Shown here: in pieces, positions 25,002 through 33,877 of the stretch
How the letters are laid out: each line of letters begins with the position of its first letter
Numbering within the stretch: position 1 is the first letter of the stretch
DNA from: Christensenella sp. UBA2853
Lineage (GTDB): Bacteria; Bacillota; Clostridia; Christensenellales; Aristaeellaceae
Length of the DNA stretch: 64,000 nt
Assembly: GCA_002350845.1 (NCBI GenBank)
Contig: DEFL01000027.1
Location: forward strand, 94,171 to 158,170
Direction: 5' to 3'
Made by a program: the position numbers and the translations under genes
The notes under the pieces: generated by a model
Told to the model about the DNA's origin: nothing
Databases searched by the model: none
Seen by the model: only the letters and a program-made list of their open reading frames with translations

Positions 25002-26698
25002 TCTATCATTATCTGAAACCGCGTATGGCCCGGATTATCATTCAGGTCATCATCAAATTATCCGGGACCATCGTCGAACTTCTGATTCCCTCCATTCTTT
25101 CTGCCATTCTTGATGACTATGCCCCCATCGGTGACCTGCACGGAGTCTACCTTTACGGCGCATTCATGATTCTCTGCGCACTGCTCGCCTGGATTGGCAA
25201 TATTACCGCCAATAAAATGGCAACCGCCATTTCACGCGACTTCATCATGGATGTCCGCCGGGATCTTTTCAGCCGCATGTCATCGCTTTCCGCACGGCAG
25301 AGAGATCAGCTGACTGAAGCTTCCATCAATTCACGCCTGACCAGCGATACCTATAACCTGCATGCCATGGTGGACCGCATGCAGCGCCTGGGCATCCGGG
25401 CCCCGATCATGCTCATCGGCGGCATCATGGTTGCGCTGATGCTGGATGTCCGCCTGACACTGGTCATGCTCTGTGCCATGCCTTTTCTCGCCGCGATTGT
25501 GTATATCTCCTCCAAAAAAGGTGTTCCACTCTATACCCGCGTGCAGGAAGGGAATGACCGCATGGTCAGAAAAATCCAGGAATCCATGACCGGCGCACGC
25601 ATAATCCGCGCCCTTTCCCGCGGGGAGATGGAGAGAGAAGCATTCGAAGGCATCAACAGTGACCTCTCCGCCCGCCAGCAGAAGGCGGATCTGACCATGG
25701 CTTTTGTCAGCCCCCTGGTCAATCTGGTGCTCAATATCGGCCTAGCTTTCGTGATTCTCGTCGGTGCACTCTCTGTCAGCCGCGGCACAACCCAGCCGGG
25801 CACCATCATCGCCTTTCTCAGCTATTTCACCATCATTCTCAATTCGCTGATTATGATCTCCCGCATCTTTGTCATCTGTTCCAAGGGAACTGCCAGCGCG
25901 CGGCGTATTTCCGAAGTCCTCCAGCTTCCGCAGGATCTTCAGCCCTCCGGGAAAGCATCCGCCGCTGCATCCCCTGCGCATATTGCATTTGAGGATGTCT
26001 CGTTTTCCTATCACGGCGGCATTCCCGCCCTCTCCCATATCTCCTTCACGCTGCCGAAAGGAAAAACCCTGGGCATTATCGGGCCTACCGGAAGCGGCAA
26101 GAGCACACTGCTCTCACTTCTGCTTCGCATGTATGATCCCGATGAAGGGCGCATCCTCCTCTCCGGAAAAGATCTCCGCACACTTCCGCTTGAGGAAATC
26201 CACCGCAATATCGGGGTTGTTTTCCAGAACGATTTTCTCATGAAGGATACGCTCAGAGAAAACATCCGCTTTGAAAGAGACTACCCCGATCAGGTGCTCT
26301 TCCATGCTTCCGAGACGGCGCAGGCGCCGTTTGTGCGTGAAGTCGGACTGGATCACCTGCTGGCCGTCAAGGGACGCAATCTGTCCGGCGGGCAGCAGCA
26401 GCGTGTCCTTGTATCCCGCGCCCTGTCCGGATCCCCGGATCTTCTCCTGCTGGATGACTGTTCTTCAGCACTCGACTACCGGACGGACCGTGAACTCCGC
26501 CACGCACTCCGGCGCGACCACGGAGACGCCACGCTGGTTCTCATCTCTCAGCGTGTTTCCTCGGTCATGGCCTGCGATGATATCCTGGTCATGGATAAAG
26601 GCGCGGTCATCGGCCACGGAACCCATGCCGAACTCCTGAAATCCTGCAGCGCGTACAGAGATCTGTGCCGTCTGCAGCTGGGAGGTGACGCCGCATGA
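24998..26698 (+). CDS. ABC exporter half, degenerate-site subunit
   Basis: A 566-residue half-transporter: six membrane helices over residues ~15-300, then a nucleotide-binding domain with Walker A GPTGSGKST, signature LSGGQQQR and Walker B LLLLDDCSSALD. The catalytic Glu after Walker B is replaced by Asp (LDD), as in the degenerate-site subunit of heterodimeric exporters such as TM287 or BmrC. It starts within the marR stop and its own stop overlaps the next ABC gene (ATGA), so the two halves are made together. Typical roles are drug or lipid export; substrate unknown. Confidence 0.93.
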   Translation: MIYHYLKPRMARIIIQVIIKLSGTIVELLIPSILSAILDDYAPIGDLHGVYLYGAFMILCALLAWIGNITANKMATAISRDFIMDVRRDLFSRMSSLSARQRDQLTEASINSRLTSDTYNLHAMVDRMQRLGIRAPIMLIGGIMVALMLDVRLTLVMLCAMPFLAAIVYISSKKGVPLYTRVQEGNDRMVRKIQESMTGARIIRALSRGEMEREAFEGINSDLSARQQKADLTMAFVSPLVNLVLNIGLAFVILVGALSVSRGTTQPGTIIAFLSYFTIILNSLIMISRIFVICSKGTASARRISEVLQLPQDLQPSGKASAAASPAHIAFEDVSFSYHGGIPALSHISFTLPKGKTLGIIGPTGSGKSTLLSLLLRMYDPDEGRILLSGKDLRTLPLEEIHRNIGVVFQNDFLMKDTLRENIRFERDYPDQVLFHASETAQAPFVREVGLDHLLAVKGRNLSGGQQQRVLVSRALSGSPDLLLLDDCSSALDYRTDRELRHALRRDHGDATLVLISQRVSSVMACDDILVMDKGAVIGHGTHAELLKSCSAYRDLCRLQLGGDAA

Positions 26699-28476
26699 GC
26701 AATCCGCGCAGCATGAATGCCTCCTCCCGCCCGAAGCAGAAAACCAGTCACATTCTCAGACGGCTGCTCGCCTATCTCGGTCCCAGCAAATGGGCCCTTC
26801 TCCTCGCCTGCATCTTTGCTGTTCTGGGCAACTCGCTCGCGCTTCTTTCCCCGAGGCTCTCCGGCCTGGCCATCGATGCGATCTCGGGCTCGTCCGTTGA
26901 TTTTCCCCTTGTCTACCGTTTTGCCTTCCTGATGGTGCTCACAGCGCTTCTGTCTGCCGCCATTTCTCTTGCGCAGTCTGCCGTCATGATCCGGATTTCC
27001 CGGCGGATTGTCCGGAAAATGCGCCAGGATCTGTATGACCATCTGACGGTGCTCCCTGTTTCCTTTTTCGATACGCATCAGACCGGTGATGTCATCTCCA
27101 TCATTTCCTATGATGTGGATACTGTGGGGTCTTCCCTTTCCACGGATATCACCCAGATGATCTCCAGTCTCATCACGGTGGTCGGCTCCTTTTCCATGAT
27201 GCTGTCCATTTCCCCGGTACTCCTTCTCGTCTTCGCCTTCACCATTCCCCTTTCCATTCTCTTCACGCGCTACCGTGCCCGAGTGGTCCGCCCGCTCTTC
27301 CGCAACCGCTCCCGTGCGCTGGGCGAGCTCAACGGTTTTGCCGAGGAAGCGGTTTCCGGGCTTCGAACCATCCGCGCCTATCACAAGGAAGACGCCTTCT
27401 GCACCCGTTTTGCCTCGTTTAACCAGAAAGCCGCCTTCGCCACATGGAAGGCAGATTCCACGGCCTGTGTGACCGGACCCACGGTCAACTGCATCAGCAA
27501 CCTTTCTCTGGCGCTGGTTTCCATCTTCGGCTCTCTGCTGTTTATGCGGGGCGGCATCTCTCTGGGCGGCGTTTCTTCCTTTGTTCTGTACTCGCGCAAG
27601 TTTTCCGGCCCGATCAATGAGTTTGCCAACCTGATCGCTGAGCTTCAATCCTCCCTGGCCGCAGCCGAGCGTGTGCTGTCACTGTGTGATCTGCCTCCGG
27701 AAATTCCCGATGCACCGGACGCAAAGCCGCTCTCTGCCTGCCGCGGCGAAGTCAGCGTGTCCCATGTCAGCTTTTCGTATGAGCCCGAGAAGGAAATCCT
27801 GCACGATGTCAATTTCACTGTCCGCCCCGGCGAAACCCTTGCCATTGTCGGTGAAACCGGATGTGGAAAGACCACACTGATCAACCTCCTCATGCGCTTT
27901 TATGATGTCTCGTCCGGTGCAATTCTGCTCGACGGCGAAGACATCCGCAACCTGCGCCGCAGCGATCTGAGGCGACAGTACACCATGGTGCTGCAGGACA
28001 CCTGGCTGTTTGATGGGACCATTGCAGAAAACCTGGCCTACGGCCGGCCGGATGCCACGCGAGAAGAAATCATCCAGGCCGCAAAGGCTGCCCATATTCA
28101 TGAAATGATCATGGGCATGCCGGACGGGTACGACACACAGCTCACCGACGGCGGCGGCAGTATTTCCAAGGGCCAGAAGCAGCTGCTGACCATTGCCCGT
28201 GCCATGCTGATGGATGCGCGCATGCTGATTCTCGATGAGGCCACCAGCAACGTCGACACGAGAACAGAATTCCTCATCCAGGAAGCCATGGTCTCCCTGA
28301 TGCAGGGGCGCACCTGCTTCATTATCGCCCACCGTCTGTCCACCATCACCGGCTGTGACCGGATTCTTGTCATGGATCACGGCAGACTCGTTGAGTCCGG
28401 TACACACGATGAACTGCTCAGGAAAAACGGCATGTATGCTGCCCTGTATGCCGCACAGTTTGATCAGCCCGCATAA
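26695..28476 (+). CDS. ABC exporter half, consensus-Walker-B subunit
   Basis: A 593-residue half-transporter with six membrane helices followed by an ATPase domain: Walker A GETGCGKTT, Walker B MLILDEATSNVD with normal catalytic Glu, but a weakened signature, SISKGQKQ, in place of LSGGQ. That signature faces the Walker motifs of the partner, whose Glu is Asp. So one of the two ATP sites is degenerate from both sides, exactly the pattern of heterodimeric type-IV exporters. A terminator follows at 28611. Confidence 0.94.
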   Translation: MSNPRSMNASSRPKQKTSHILRRLLAYLGPSKWALLLACIFAVLGNSLALLSPRLSGLAIDAISGSSVDFPLVYRFAFLMVLTALLSAAISLAQSAVMIRISRRIVRKMRQDLYDHLTVLPVSFFDTHQTGDVISIISYDVDTVGSSLSTDITQMISSLITVVGSFSMMLSISPVLLLVFAFTIPLSILFTRYRARVVRPLFRNRSRALGELNGFAEEAVSGLRTIRAYHKEDAFCTRFASFNQKAAFATWKADSTACVTGPTVNCISNLSLALVSIFGSLLFMRGGISLGGVSSFVLYSRKFSGPINEFANLIAELQSSLAAAERVLSLCDLPPEIPDAPDAKPLSACRGEVSVSHVSFSYEPEKEILHDVNFTVRPGETLAIVGETGCGKTTLINLLMRFYDVSSGAILLDGEDIRNLRRSDLRRQYTMVLQDTWLFDGTIAENLAYGRPDATREEIIQAAKAAHIHEMIMGMPDGYDTQLTDGGGSISKGQKQLLTIARAMLMDARMLILDEATSNVDTRTEFLIQEAMVSLMQGRTCFIIAHRLSTITGCDRILVMDHGRLVESGTHDELLRKNGMYAALYAAQFDQPA

Positions 28477-28610
28477 ACCCGTTTTCAGCTGTTCTTCAGA
28501 TGATGACCACACACATTTCACATGGATGCTGTATCCTGACCATGTCAGGCAGGCAGCACCTGCCGGTGACAGCGTTTCTTCATTACACTCCCCCATTCCT
28601 TCCACCTTCT

Positions 28611-28645
28611 GCACCGAAATGTCCTGAGCGTTTCGGTGCTTTTCC
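28611..28645 (+). terminator. Terminator of marR-ABC operon
   Basis: GCACCGAAA...TTTCGGTGC, a 9-bp stem with an 11-nt loop followed by TTTTCCTTT. Confidence 0.75.
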
Positions 28646-28733
28646 TTTGCCCTGAACAGGGGGCATATCAGACAGATGCACCGGTTTCACCATTTTCCCG
28701 CGCCTGCATATCAAAGCCATGCACGGCATATGC

Positions 28734-28762
28734 TTGACAAACCCCTGCATCTCGCCTATATT
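28734..28762 (+). promoter_or_regulatory. Promoter of ACT-PFL-obgE operon
   Basis: TTGACA (28734-28739), 17-nt spacer, TATATT (28757-28762), 42 nt upstream of the ACT gene. Confidence 0.85.
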
Positions 28763-28804
28763 CTGTCCCGTCACAGGATTCTCTTCGTATTGGGAGGCAC
28801 GCTT

Positions 28805-29077
28805 ATGACCAAGGCACTCATTTCTGTCACAGGTCTTGATACGACCGGCATCATTGCGCGGGTGGCCACAAAACTCGCGGACATGAACATCAATATTCTC
28901 GACATTACCCAGACCATTCTCGACGGTTACTTCACCATGATGATGGTGGTCGATCTCGACGGCGCCCATATGGGCTTTGCAGACATTGATAAAGAGCTGC
29001 AGACCGTCCGGGATGAACTGAAGATGTCCATTCATATGCAGCGCATGGATATCTTTGATGCCATGCACCGCATTTAA
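28805..29077 (+). CDS. ACT-domain protein (UPF0237)
   Basis: A 90-residue single ACT domain: ALISVTGLDTTGIIARVATKLADMNINILDITQTI then FTMMMVVDLD. It belongs to the UPF0237 group related to glycine-cleavage regulators (GcvR-like), usually paired with a PFL/UPF0210 gene as here, 18 nt downstream. An amino-acid-binding regulatory role is likely but unproven. GGGAGG precedes the ATG. Confidence 0.94.
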   Translation: MTKALISVTGLDTTGIIARVATKLADMNINILDITQTILDGYFTMMMVVDLDGAHMGFADIDKELQTVRDELKMSIHMQRMDIFDAMHRI

Positions 29078-29095
29078 CCGCAGCAGAGGAAGTGA

Positions 29096-30448
29096 ATGCC
29101 CATGATAGAAACCGGTGAAATCCTCCAGACCATGCGCATGATCCAGGAGGAAAACTTCGATATCCGCACCATCACGCTGGGTATCAATCTGCTGGACTGT
29201 GCAGATCATGATCCCCTCGTCTGTGCCGAACGGGTTTACGACAAAATCTGCAGGACCGCTCAGCATCTGGTTTCGACCGGTGAAGCCCTGGAACTTGAGC
29301 TGGGGATCCCGATTGTCAACAAACGCATTTCTGTCACCCCGGTCAGTCTGATCTGCCAGGGGGATCCGCGCCCCATTGCCCAGGCACTCGACCGTGCAGC
29401 AAAAGAAACCGGCGTGAACTTTATCGGCGGTTATTCCGCTCTGATGCAGAAAGGCGCCACCCTCGCCGATGAGCGTCTGCTCGCCTCCATTCCCGAGGTG
29501 CTCAGCACCACCGAACGCCTGTGCTCTTCTGTCAATGTCGCTTCAACGCGTGCCGGGATCAACATGAACGCCGTGCGCGAGATGGGCGAAATCATTAAGG
29601 AAACTGCCCAGCGCACAGCCGACCAGGACGGTCTTGGCTGTGCCAAACTGGTCGTGTTTGCCAACGCGGTGGAGGATAACCCCTTCATGGCCGGAGCCTT
29701 CTGCGGGATCGGTGAACCGGAGTCCGTCATCAATGTCGGTGTCTCAGGTCCCGGCGTCGTCAAGAAGGCGCTGGAAAGCTGCAAGGGAGCACCGTTTGAT
29801 ACGGTTGCGGAAACCATCAAGCGGACAGCCTTCAAAATCACGCGTGTCGGCCAGCTGGTTGCCCGCGAGGCCAGTCAGCGGCTGGGCATTCCCTTCGGGA
29901 TTGTGGACCTTTCCCTCGCACCGACACCCGCAAGAGGCGATTCGGTTGCCCATATTCTCTCTGAGATGGGGCTCGAGATGGCCGGCGCACCGGGTACAAC
30001 CGCAGCCCTCGCACTGCTGAACGATGCCGTCAAAAAGGGCGGCGTCATGGCTTCCAACCATGTGGGCGGGCTCTCTGGCGCCTTCATTCCCGTCAGCGAA
30101 GACATCGGCATGATTGAAGCGGCCACAGCCGGCGCTCTGCATCTTGAGAAGCTCGAAGCCATGACCTGCGTGTGCTCGGTCGGACTGGATATGATCGCCA
30201 TTCCCGGCGACACATCCGCCGCTACCATTTCCGGCATCATTGCCGATGAGGCTGCCATCGGCATGGTCAACAATAAGACCACTGCTGTCCGCGTGATTCC
30301 CGCTGTGGGAAAGAAAGCCGGGGATACAGTGGAATTCGGCGGTCTCCTCGGATTTGCCCCGGTGATTCCGGTGAACAGTTTCAAATGCGATGAGTTCATC
30401 GCCCGCGGCGGACGCATTCCTGCCCCGCTCCATTCCCTGCGCAACTAA
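29096..30448 (+). CDS. PFL/UPF0210 (DUF711) family protein
   Basis: A 450-residue protein of the conserved UPF0210 family: METxRMIQEENFDIRTITLGI-type start (TMRMIQEENFDIRTITLGINLLDC), NVASTRAGINMNAV in the middle, and the glycine-rich GFAPVIPVNSF ending. A structure-based relation to pyruvate formate-lyase-like folds has been proposed for the family, but no reaction is established. It follows the ACT gene by 18 nt, the usual pairing, which suggests that the ACT protein modulates it. The ATG at 29102 would match family N-termini equally well. Confidence 0.95.
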   Translation: MPMIETGEILQTMRMIQEENFDIRTITLGINLLDCADHDPLVCAERVYDKICRTAQHLVSTGEALELELGIPIVNKRISVTPVSLICQGDPRPIAQALDRAAKETGVNFIGGYSALMQKGATLADERLLASIPEVLSTTERLCSSVNVASTRAGINMNAVREMGEIIKETAQRTADQDGLGCAKLVVFANAVEDNPFMAGAFCGIGEPESVINVGVSGPGVVKKALESCKGAPFDTVAETIKRTAFKITRVGQLVAREASQRLGIPFGIVDLSLAPTPARGDSVAHILSEMGLEMAGAPGTTAALALLNDAVKKGGVMASNHVGGLSGAFIPVSEDIGMIEAATAGALHLEKLEAMTCVCSVGLDMIAIPGDTSAATISGIIADEAAIGMVNNKTTAVRVIPAVGKKAGDTVEFGGLLGFAPVIPVNSFKCDEFIARGGRIPAPLHSLRN

Positions 30449-30466
30449 TCATTAAAGGATGAAATC

Positions 30467-31735
30467 ATGAGTAATTTTGTTGATCGCGTCAAGATCACCT
30501 GCAAGTCTGGAAACGGCGGCAACGGCGCTGTTTCCTTTCACAGAGAGAAATTTGTCACCAACGGCGGACCGGACGGCGGCGACGGCGGTCACGGCGGTGA
30601 CGTCATGGTGTATGCTGATCCCAACATGCATACGCTCCTCGATTTCCGCTTTCACAGCAAGTATGCTGCCGAAAGCGGCGGAAACGGGTCAGGCGGCCGC
30701 TGCTCCGGCAAGCGCGGTGAAAGCATCACAATCAAAGTGCCGGCCGGCACTGTCATCCGGGATGCGGAAACCAATCTCATTGTCATGGACATGGATACGC
30801 CCGGAGAAACCCGCATGCTGCTCAAAGGCGGCCGCGGCGGATGGGGCAACATGCACTTTGCAACGCCTACACGGCAGGCACCGAACTTCGCCAAGCCTGG
30901 AACGAAGACGGAGATCCATGCCTTCATCCTTGAGCTGAAAACCATCGCGGACGTGGGCCTGGTGGGATATCCCAATGTCGGGAAAAGCACACTGCTCTCG
31001 GCCGTGACCAGCGCCAAACCCAAGATCGGGAACTACCACTTTACCACCCTGACGCCGAATCTCGGCATTGTCAGACGTCACGGCGAGGATATCGTCCTGG
31101 CGGATATTCCCGGACTGGTCGAAGGCGCTTCAGAAGGCGTCGGCCTTGGCCATGATTTTCTCCGGCATGTCGACCGGACCCGTCTGCTTCTCCATCTCGT
31201 GGACATTTCCGGCATGGAAGCCAGAGACCCCGTGGAAGACTATGAACAGATCAACCATGAACTGGAGAATTACGGTGATCTGGCCAACCGTCCGCAGATT
31301 CTGGTCTGCAACAAGATGGATCTTCCCGGTGCCGAGGAAAATCTTGAACGGATGAAAGAGCATGTCAAAGATCAGGGAATTCCTGTCTTTGCCATTTCTG
31401 CTGCCGCACATCAGGGGCTCGATGCACTGCTCGACTGTGTCGAGGAAAAGCTTCGCGATCTCCCGCCAATCCAGCATTACGAGCCGGAAATGGTGGTCGA
31501 AGAAGCAGCAGAGACGGACAGCTTCCATATTGAAATGGACGGCGACGTCTATGTCGTTGCCGGCTCCGCCATGGAACGACTCCTGGACAGCGTCAACTTT
31601 GACGATGACGAGTCCGTGAACTGGTTCCACCGTTCTCTCAGGCGGCTGGGCGTGATTGACGCGCTCCGTCAGAACGGTGCAGGGGAAGGCGACACCGTCC
31701 GCATTGCGGATATTGAATTTGACTTTATTGATTAA
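30467..31735 (+). CDS. obgE: Obg-family GTPase (ribosome assembly, stress)
   Basis: The 422-residue protein has the glycine-rich Obg N-domain (residues 1-158: GNGGNGAVSFHREKFV, GGPDGGDGGHGG), the G domain with G1 GYPNVGKST, G3 DIPGLVEGAS and G4 NKMD, and the C-terminal OCT domain (VYVVAGSAMERLLDSVNF). It binds the 50S subunit and is essential in most bacteria. It is 18 nt after the PFL gene and 11 nt before yhbY, the usual obgE-yhbY pairing. Confidence 0.98.
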   Translation: MSNFVDRVKITCKSGNGGNGAVSFHREKFVTNGGPDGGDGGHGGDVMVYADPNMHTLLDFRFHSKYAAESGGNGSGGRCSGKRGESITIKVPAGTVIRDAETNLIVMDMDTPGETRMLLKGGRGGWGNMHFATPTRQAPNFAKPGTKTEIHAFILELKTIADVGLVGYPNVGKSTLLSAVTSAKPKIGNYHFTTLTPNLGIVRRHGEDIVLADIPGLVEGASEGVGLGHDFLRHVDRTRLLLHLVDISGMEARDPVEDYEQINHELENYGDLANRPQILVCNKMDLPGAEENLERMKEHVKDQGIPVFAISAAAHQGLDALLDCVEEKLRDLPPIQHYEPEMVVEEAAETDSFHIEMDGDVYVVAGSAMERLLDSVNFDDDESVNWFHRSLRRLGVIDALRQNGAGEGDTVRIADIEFDFID

Positions 31736-31746
31736 AGGAGTTTACT

Positions 31747-32034
31747 ATGACCAGCAAACAGCGCGCCATGCTTCGCTCCATGGCCAATACTATTGATACC
31801 ATTCTCTATATCGGCAAGGACGGCATTGTGCCCGGTACCATCAAGTCAGCCAGCGATGCACTTGAAGCCCGTGAGCTGATTAAGGGCTGCGTGCAGCCCG
31901 AGTGCCCGCTGACCGCCCGGGAAGCGCTCGATGAACTGACCCGGGAGCTCGGCGCTGAAGGTGTGCAGTGCATTGGACGCCGTTTCGTGATGTACCGTCC
32001 CAGCAAAGAGCACCCGAAGATTGTGCTTCCCTGA
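31747..32034 (+). CDS. yhbY: YhbY-type CRM-domain RNA-binding protein
   Basis: A 95-residue CRM domain: LTSKQRAxLRSxA-type start (MTSKQRAMLRSMANT), the loop IGKDGI and the ending IGRRFVMYRPS. Such proteins bind pre-50S particles. AAAGGAG stands before the ATG. It follows obgE directly, and its stop lies one base before the next gene. Confidence 0.95.
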   Translation: MTSKQRAMLRSMANTIDTILYIGKDGIVPGTIKSASDALEARELIKGCVQPECPLTAREALDELTRELGAEGVQCIGRRFVMYRPSKEHPKIVLP

Positions 32035-32035
32035 T

Positions 32036-32548
32036 ATGGAACGCATCACTGTTGTGCATCCTTTTGAACCGCTCGTCTCCCCGGAGAGCCGGATCCTCAT
32101 TCTGGGCAGTTTTCCCTCCGTCAGGAGCCGTGAGCAGATGTTTTTCTACGGGCATCCGCAGAATCGTTTCTGGCGGATGCTCGCTGCTGTTTATGGAGAA
32201 AAGGTTCCGGAGACCATCGCGGAAAAAAAGGATCTTGTCCTCTCCCACCAGCTTGCACTATGGGATACCGTTGCGCAGTGTAGCATCACCGGTTCTTCTG
32301 ATGCTTCGATCCGTGACATTGTTCCTGTCGATATTCTGCGCATTGTTCAACCAGCGGCGATCCACACCGTTCTGTGCAACGGCAGGCTTTCCGGGAGGCT
32401 GTATCAGCGCTATCTTGAGCCGGTGACCGGTATTGCTGCCCATGTCATGCCCAGCACCAGCCCGGCCAATGCCGCTTTCTCCCTGGAGAAGCTGGTCGAA
32501 TGCTGGCGTCCCCTGCTGCTCTCAAGCTCATCAGAAAACGGCATCTGA
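32036..32548 (+). CDS. DNA-deoxyinosine glycosylase (UDG superfamily, family 6-like)
   Basis: A 170-residue protein with the motif pair of hypoxanthine-DNA glycosylases: LGSFPSVRSREQMFFYGHPQNRFWRML near the N-terminus and VMPSTSPANAAFSLEKLVECWRPLL at the end, where the catalytic Asn (GHPQN) and SPAN loop lie. It should remove hypoxanthine (deaminated adenine) from DNA, starting base excision repair. The start at 32036 is one base after the yhbY stop. Specificity is inferred from motifs only. Confidence 0.9.
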   Translation: MERITVVHPFEPLVSPESRILILGSFPSVRSREQMFFYGHPQNRFWRMLAAVYGEKVPETIAEKKDLVLSHQLALWDTVAQCSITGSSDASIRDIVPVDILRIVQPAAIHTVLCNGRLSGRLYQRYLEPVTGIAAHVMPSTSPANAAFSLEKLVECWRPLLLSSSSENGI

Positions 32549-32602
32549 CCTGGCCGGATTCTATTGGAACGATCCGCCTTTTCCTTTCTCAGGAGGAATC
32601 TC

Positions 32603-33109
32603 ATGTTCAGAAAACTCTTCACGACCCGTTCACTGTGTATTTCCGCCATGGTTGCTGCATTGTATGCCGTGATCACCCTGGCGACCCCGGTTCTTTCCTA
32701 TGGTGCAGGAAGCGGATGGGAATGCCGCCTTTCCGAAGCCCTGACCATGCTCGCGGTCCTGTTTCCTGAGGCTGTTCCCGGGCTGACCGTCGGCTGTCTG
32801 GTTTCCAACCTGCTCAGCCCTGTCGGTCCCCTGGACATCATCTTCGGAACGCTGGCCACGCTCATCGCAGCGCTCGGCACCTGGCATTTCAGGTCTCACC
32901 TCTGGCTTGCTGCCCTCTGTCCGGTTCTTTCCAATGCGGTCATTGTGGGACTGATCCTTTCTGTCTCCTATGGACTTCCGCTGTTCTTTACCATGCTCCA
33001 GGTCGGCGTCGGTGAAGCCGCTGCCGTTCTGGTCGGATGCCTGCTCCTGACCGCCGTCAGGAAAGCCGGACTGGACAGCCTGATCCAGTCTGGAAAGACG
33101 TCCGTCTGA
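32603..33109 (+). CDS. queT: QueT-type queuosine-precursor ECF transporter S component
   Basis: A 168-residue membrane protein of 5-6 helices with the QueT signatures AMVAALYAVITL, GSGWECRLSEALTMLAVLFPEAVPGLTVGC and NLLSPVGPLDIIFGTLATLI. QueT is the substrate-binding subunit of an energy-coupling-factor importer for queuosine precursors; EcfA/EcfT must be encoded elsewhere. AGGAGG lies 6 nt before the ATG at 32603. No preQ1 riboswitch is seen upstream. A terminator follows. Confidence 0.93.
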   Translation: MFRKLFTTRSLCISAMVAALYAVITLATPVLSYGAGSGWECRLSEALTMLAVLFPEAVPGLTVGCLVSNLLSPVGPLDIIFGTLATLIAALGTWHFRSHLWLAALCPVLSNAVIVGLILSVSYGLPLFFTMLQVGVGEAAAVLVGCLLLTAVRKAGLDSLIQSGKTSV

Positions 33110-33119
33110 GGAAGAGCTC

Positions 33120-33145
33120 ACCGCCCTGCCGGGCGGTTTTTTTAC
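33120..33145 (+). terminator. Terminator of ACT-obgE-queT operon
   Basis: ACCGCCC-TGCC-GGGCGGT followed by seven T. Confidence 0.93.
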
Positions 33146-33223
33146 GCGTCTTCTTCCCCTTACCATAACCGACTTTGTTCTGTTTTTCGGTTTGTTCCGA
33201 ACGGTTCCATCCCTCCGATTCTT

Positions 33224-33233
33224 GTGGTATAAT
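33224..33233 (+). promoter_or_regulatory. Extended -10 promoter of maf-mre operon
   Basis: TGG-TATAAT (TATAAT at 33228-33233) is an extended -10 element; no good -35 is seen at the right distance. It lies about 40 nt before maf. Confidence 0.6.
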
Positions 33234-33271
33234 TGAGAATGGATATTTGTATCTGGAGGTGCATGTTTTTC

Positions 33272-33859
33272 ATGCCTGACCTGATTCTTGCCTCCGCTTC
33301 TCCCCGGCGTCGCGAACTGCTGTCCCTGACAGGACTGACGTTCACTATTGACGCCGCTGAAGTGGATGAACATACCTCGCTCGGGGCAAAAGAAGCAGTC
33401 ACGGAGCTCTGCCGGCGCAAAGCACTCGCTGTCGCTTCACGGCATCCCGGGGAAATCGTTCTGGCTGCTGATACCCTGGTCGCCATGCACGACATTCCGT
33501 TCGGAAAACCGGAAGATGAGGAAGATGCGTGCCGCATGCTTCGTTCTTTATCTGGGAAGTGGCATCAGGTGTATACCGGGGTTTGTGCCGTTTCACGCGA
33601 TGGTCAGGTTTTCACCGGACTGGACACATCGGATGTCCATTTCATGGAAATGAGCGATACAGATATTCTGGCCTATGTCAAAACAGGAGAACCGATGGAC
33701 AAAGCCGGTGCCTATGCCCTTCAGGGGATTGCCGGTATGTTCATTTCCGAAGTCCGCGGCACACCATCCGGTGTCATCGGGCTTCCTCTGCCGCTGACGC
33801 GGGAACTGCTCGCCTTCTGCGGATTGCACATCCCCTGCATTCTGACGAATGAACAATAA
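33272..33859 (+). CDS. maf: Maf-type nucleotide pyrophosphatase
   Basis: The 195-residue protein has the Maf motifs LILASASPRRRELL, the ADTLVAM active-site loop with the catalytic Asp, and YALQGIAGMFISEVRGTPSGVIGLPL. It hydrolyses non-canonical dTTP/UTP-like nucleotides and is often the gene before mreB in clostridia, as here. The start may instead be ATG 33263: GGAGGT ends 2 nt before that one and 11 nt before 33272. Confidence 0.95.
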   Translation: MPDLILASASPRRRELLSLTGLTFTIDAAEVDEHTSLGAKEAVTELCRRKALAVASRHPGEIVLAADTLVAMHDIPFGKPEDEEDACRMLRSLSGKWHQVYTGVCAVSRDGQVFTGLDTSDVHFMEMSDTDILAYVKTGEPMDKAGAYALQGIAGMFISEVRGTPSGVIGLPLPLTRELLAFCGLHIPCILTNEQ

Positions 33860-33877
33860 AAGGACGGGAAACAATTC

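Larger units (their letters stand above)
28477..28804. other. Intergenic region with terminator and promoter
   Basis: The 328 bases between the ABC exporter and the ACT gene hold a terminator (28611-28645) and a strong promoter (28734-28762), listed separately. Nothing else was recognised in 28477-28610 or 28646-28733. Confidence 0.6.

Noticed and set aside
32549..32602. preQ1 riboswitch ahead of queT
   Set aside because: The short gap shows no preQ1-type stem or A-rich tail; queT is co-transcribed with upstream genes.
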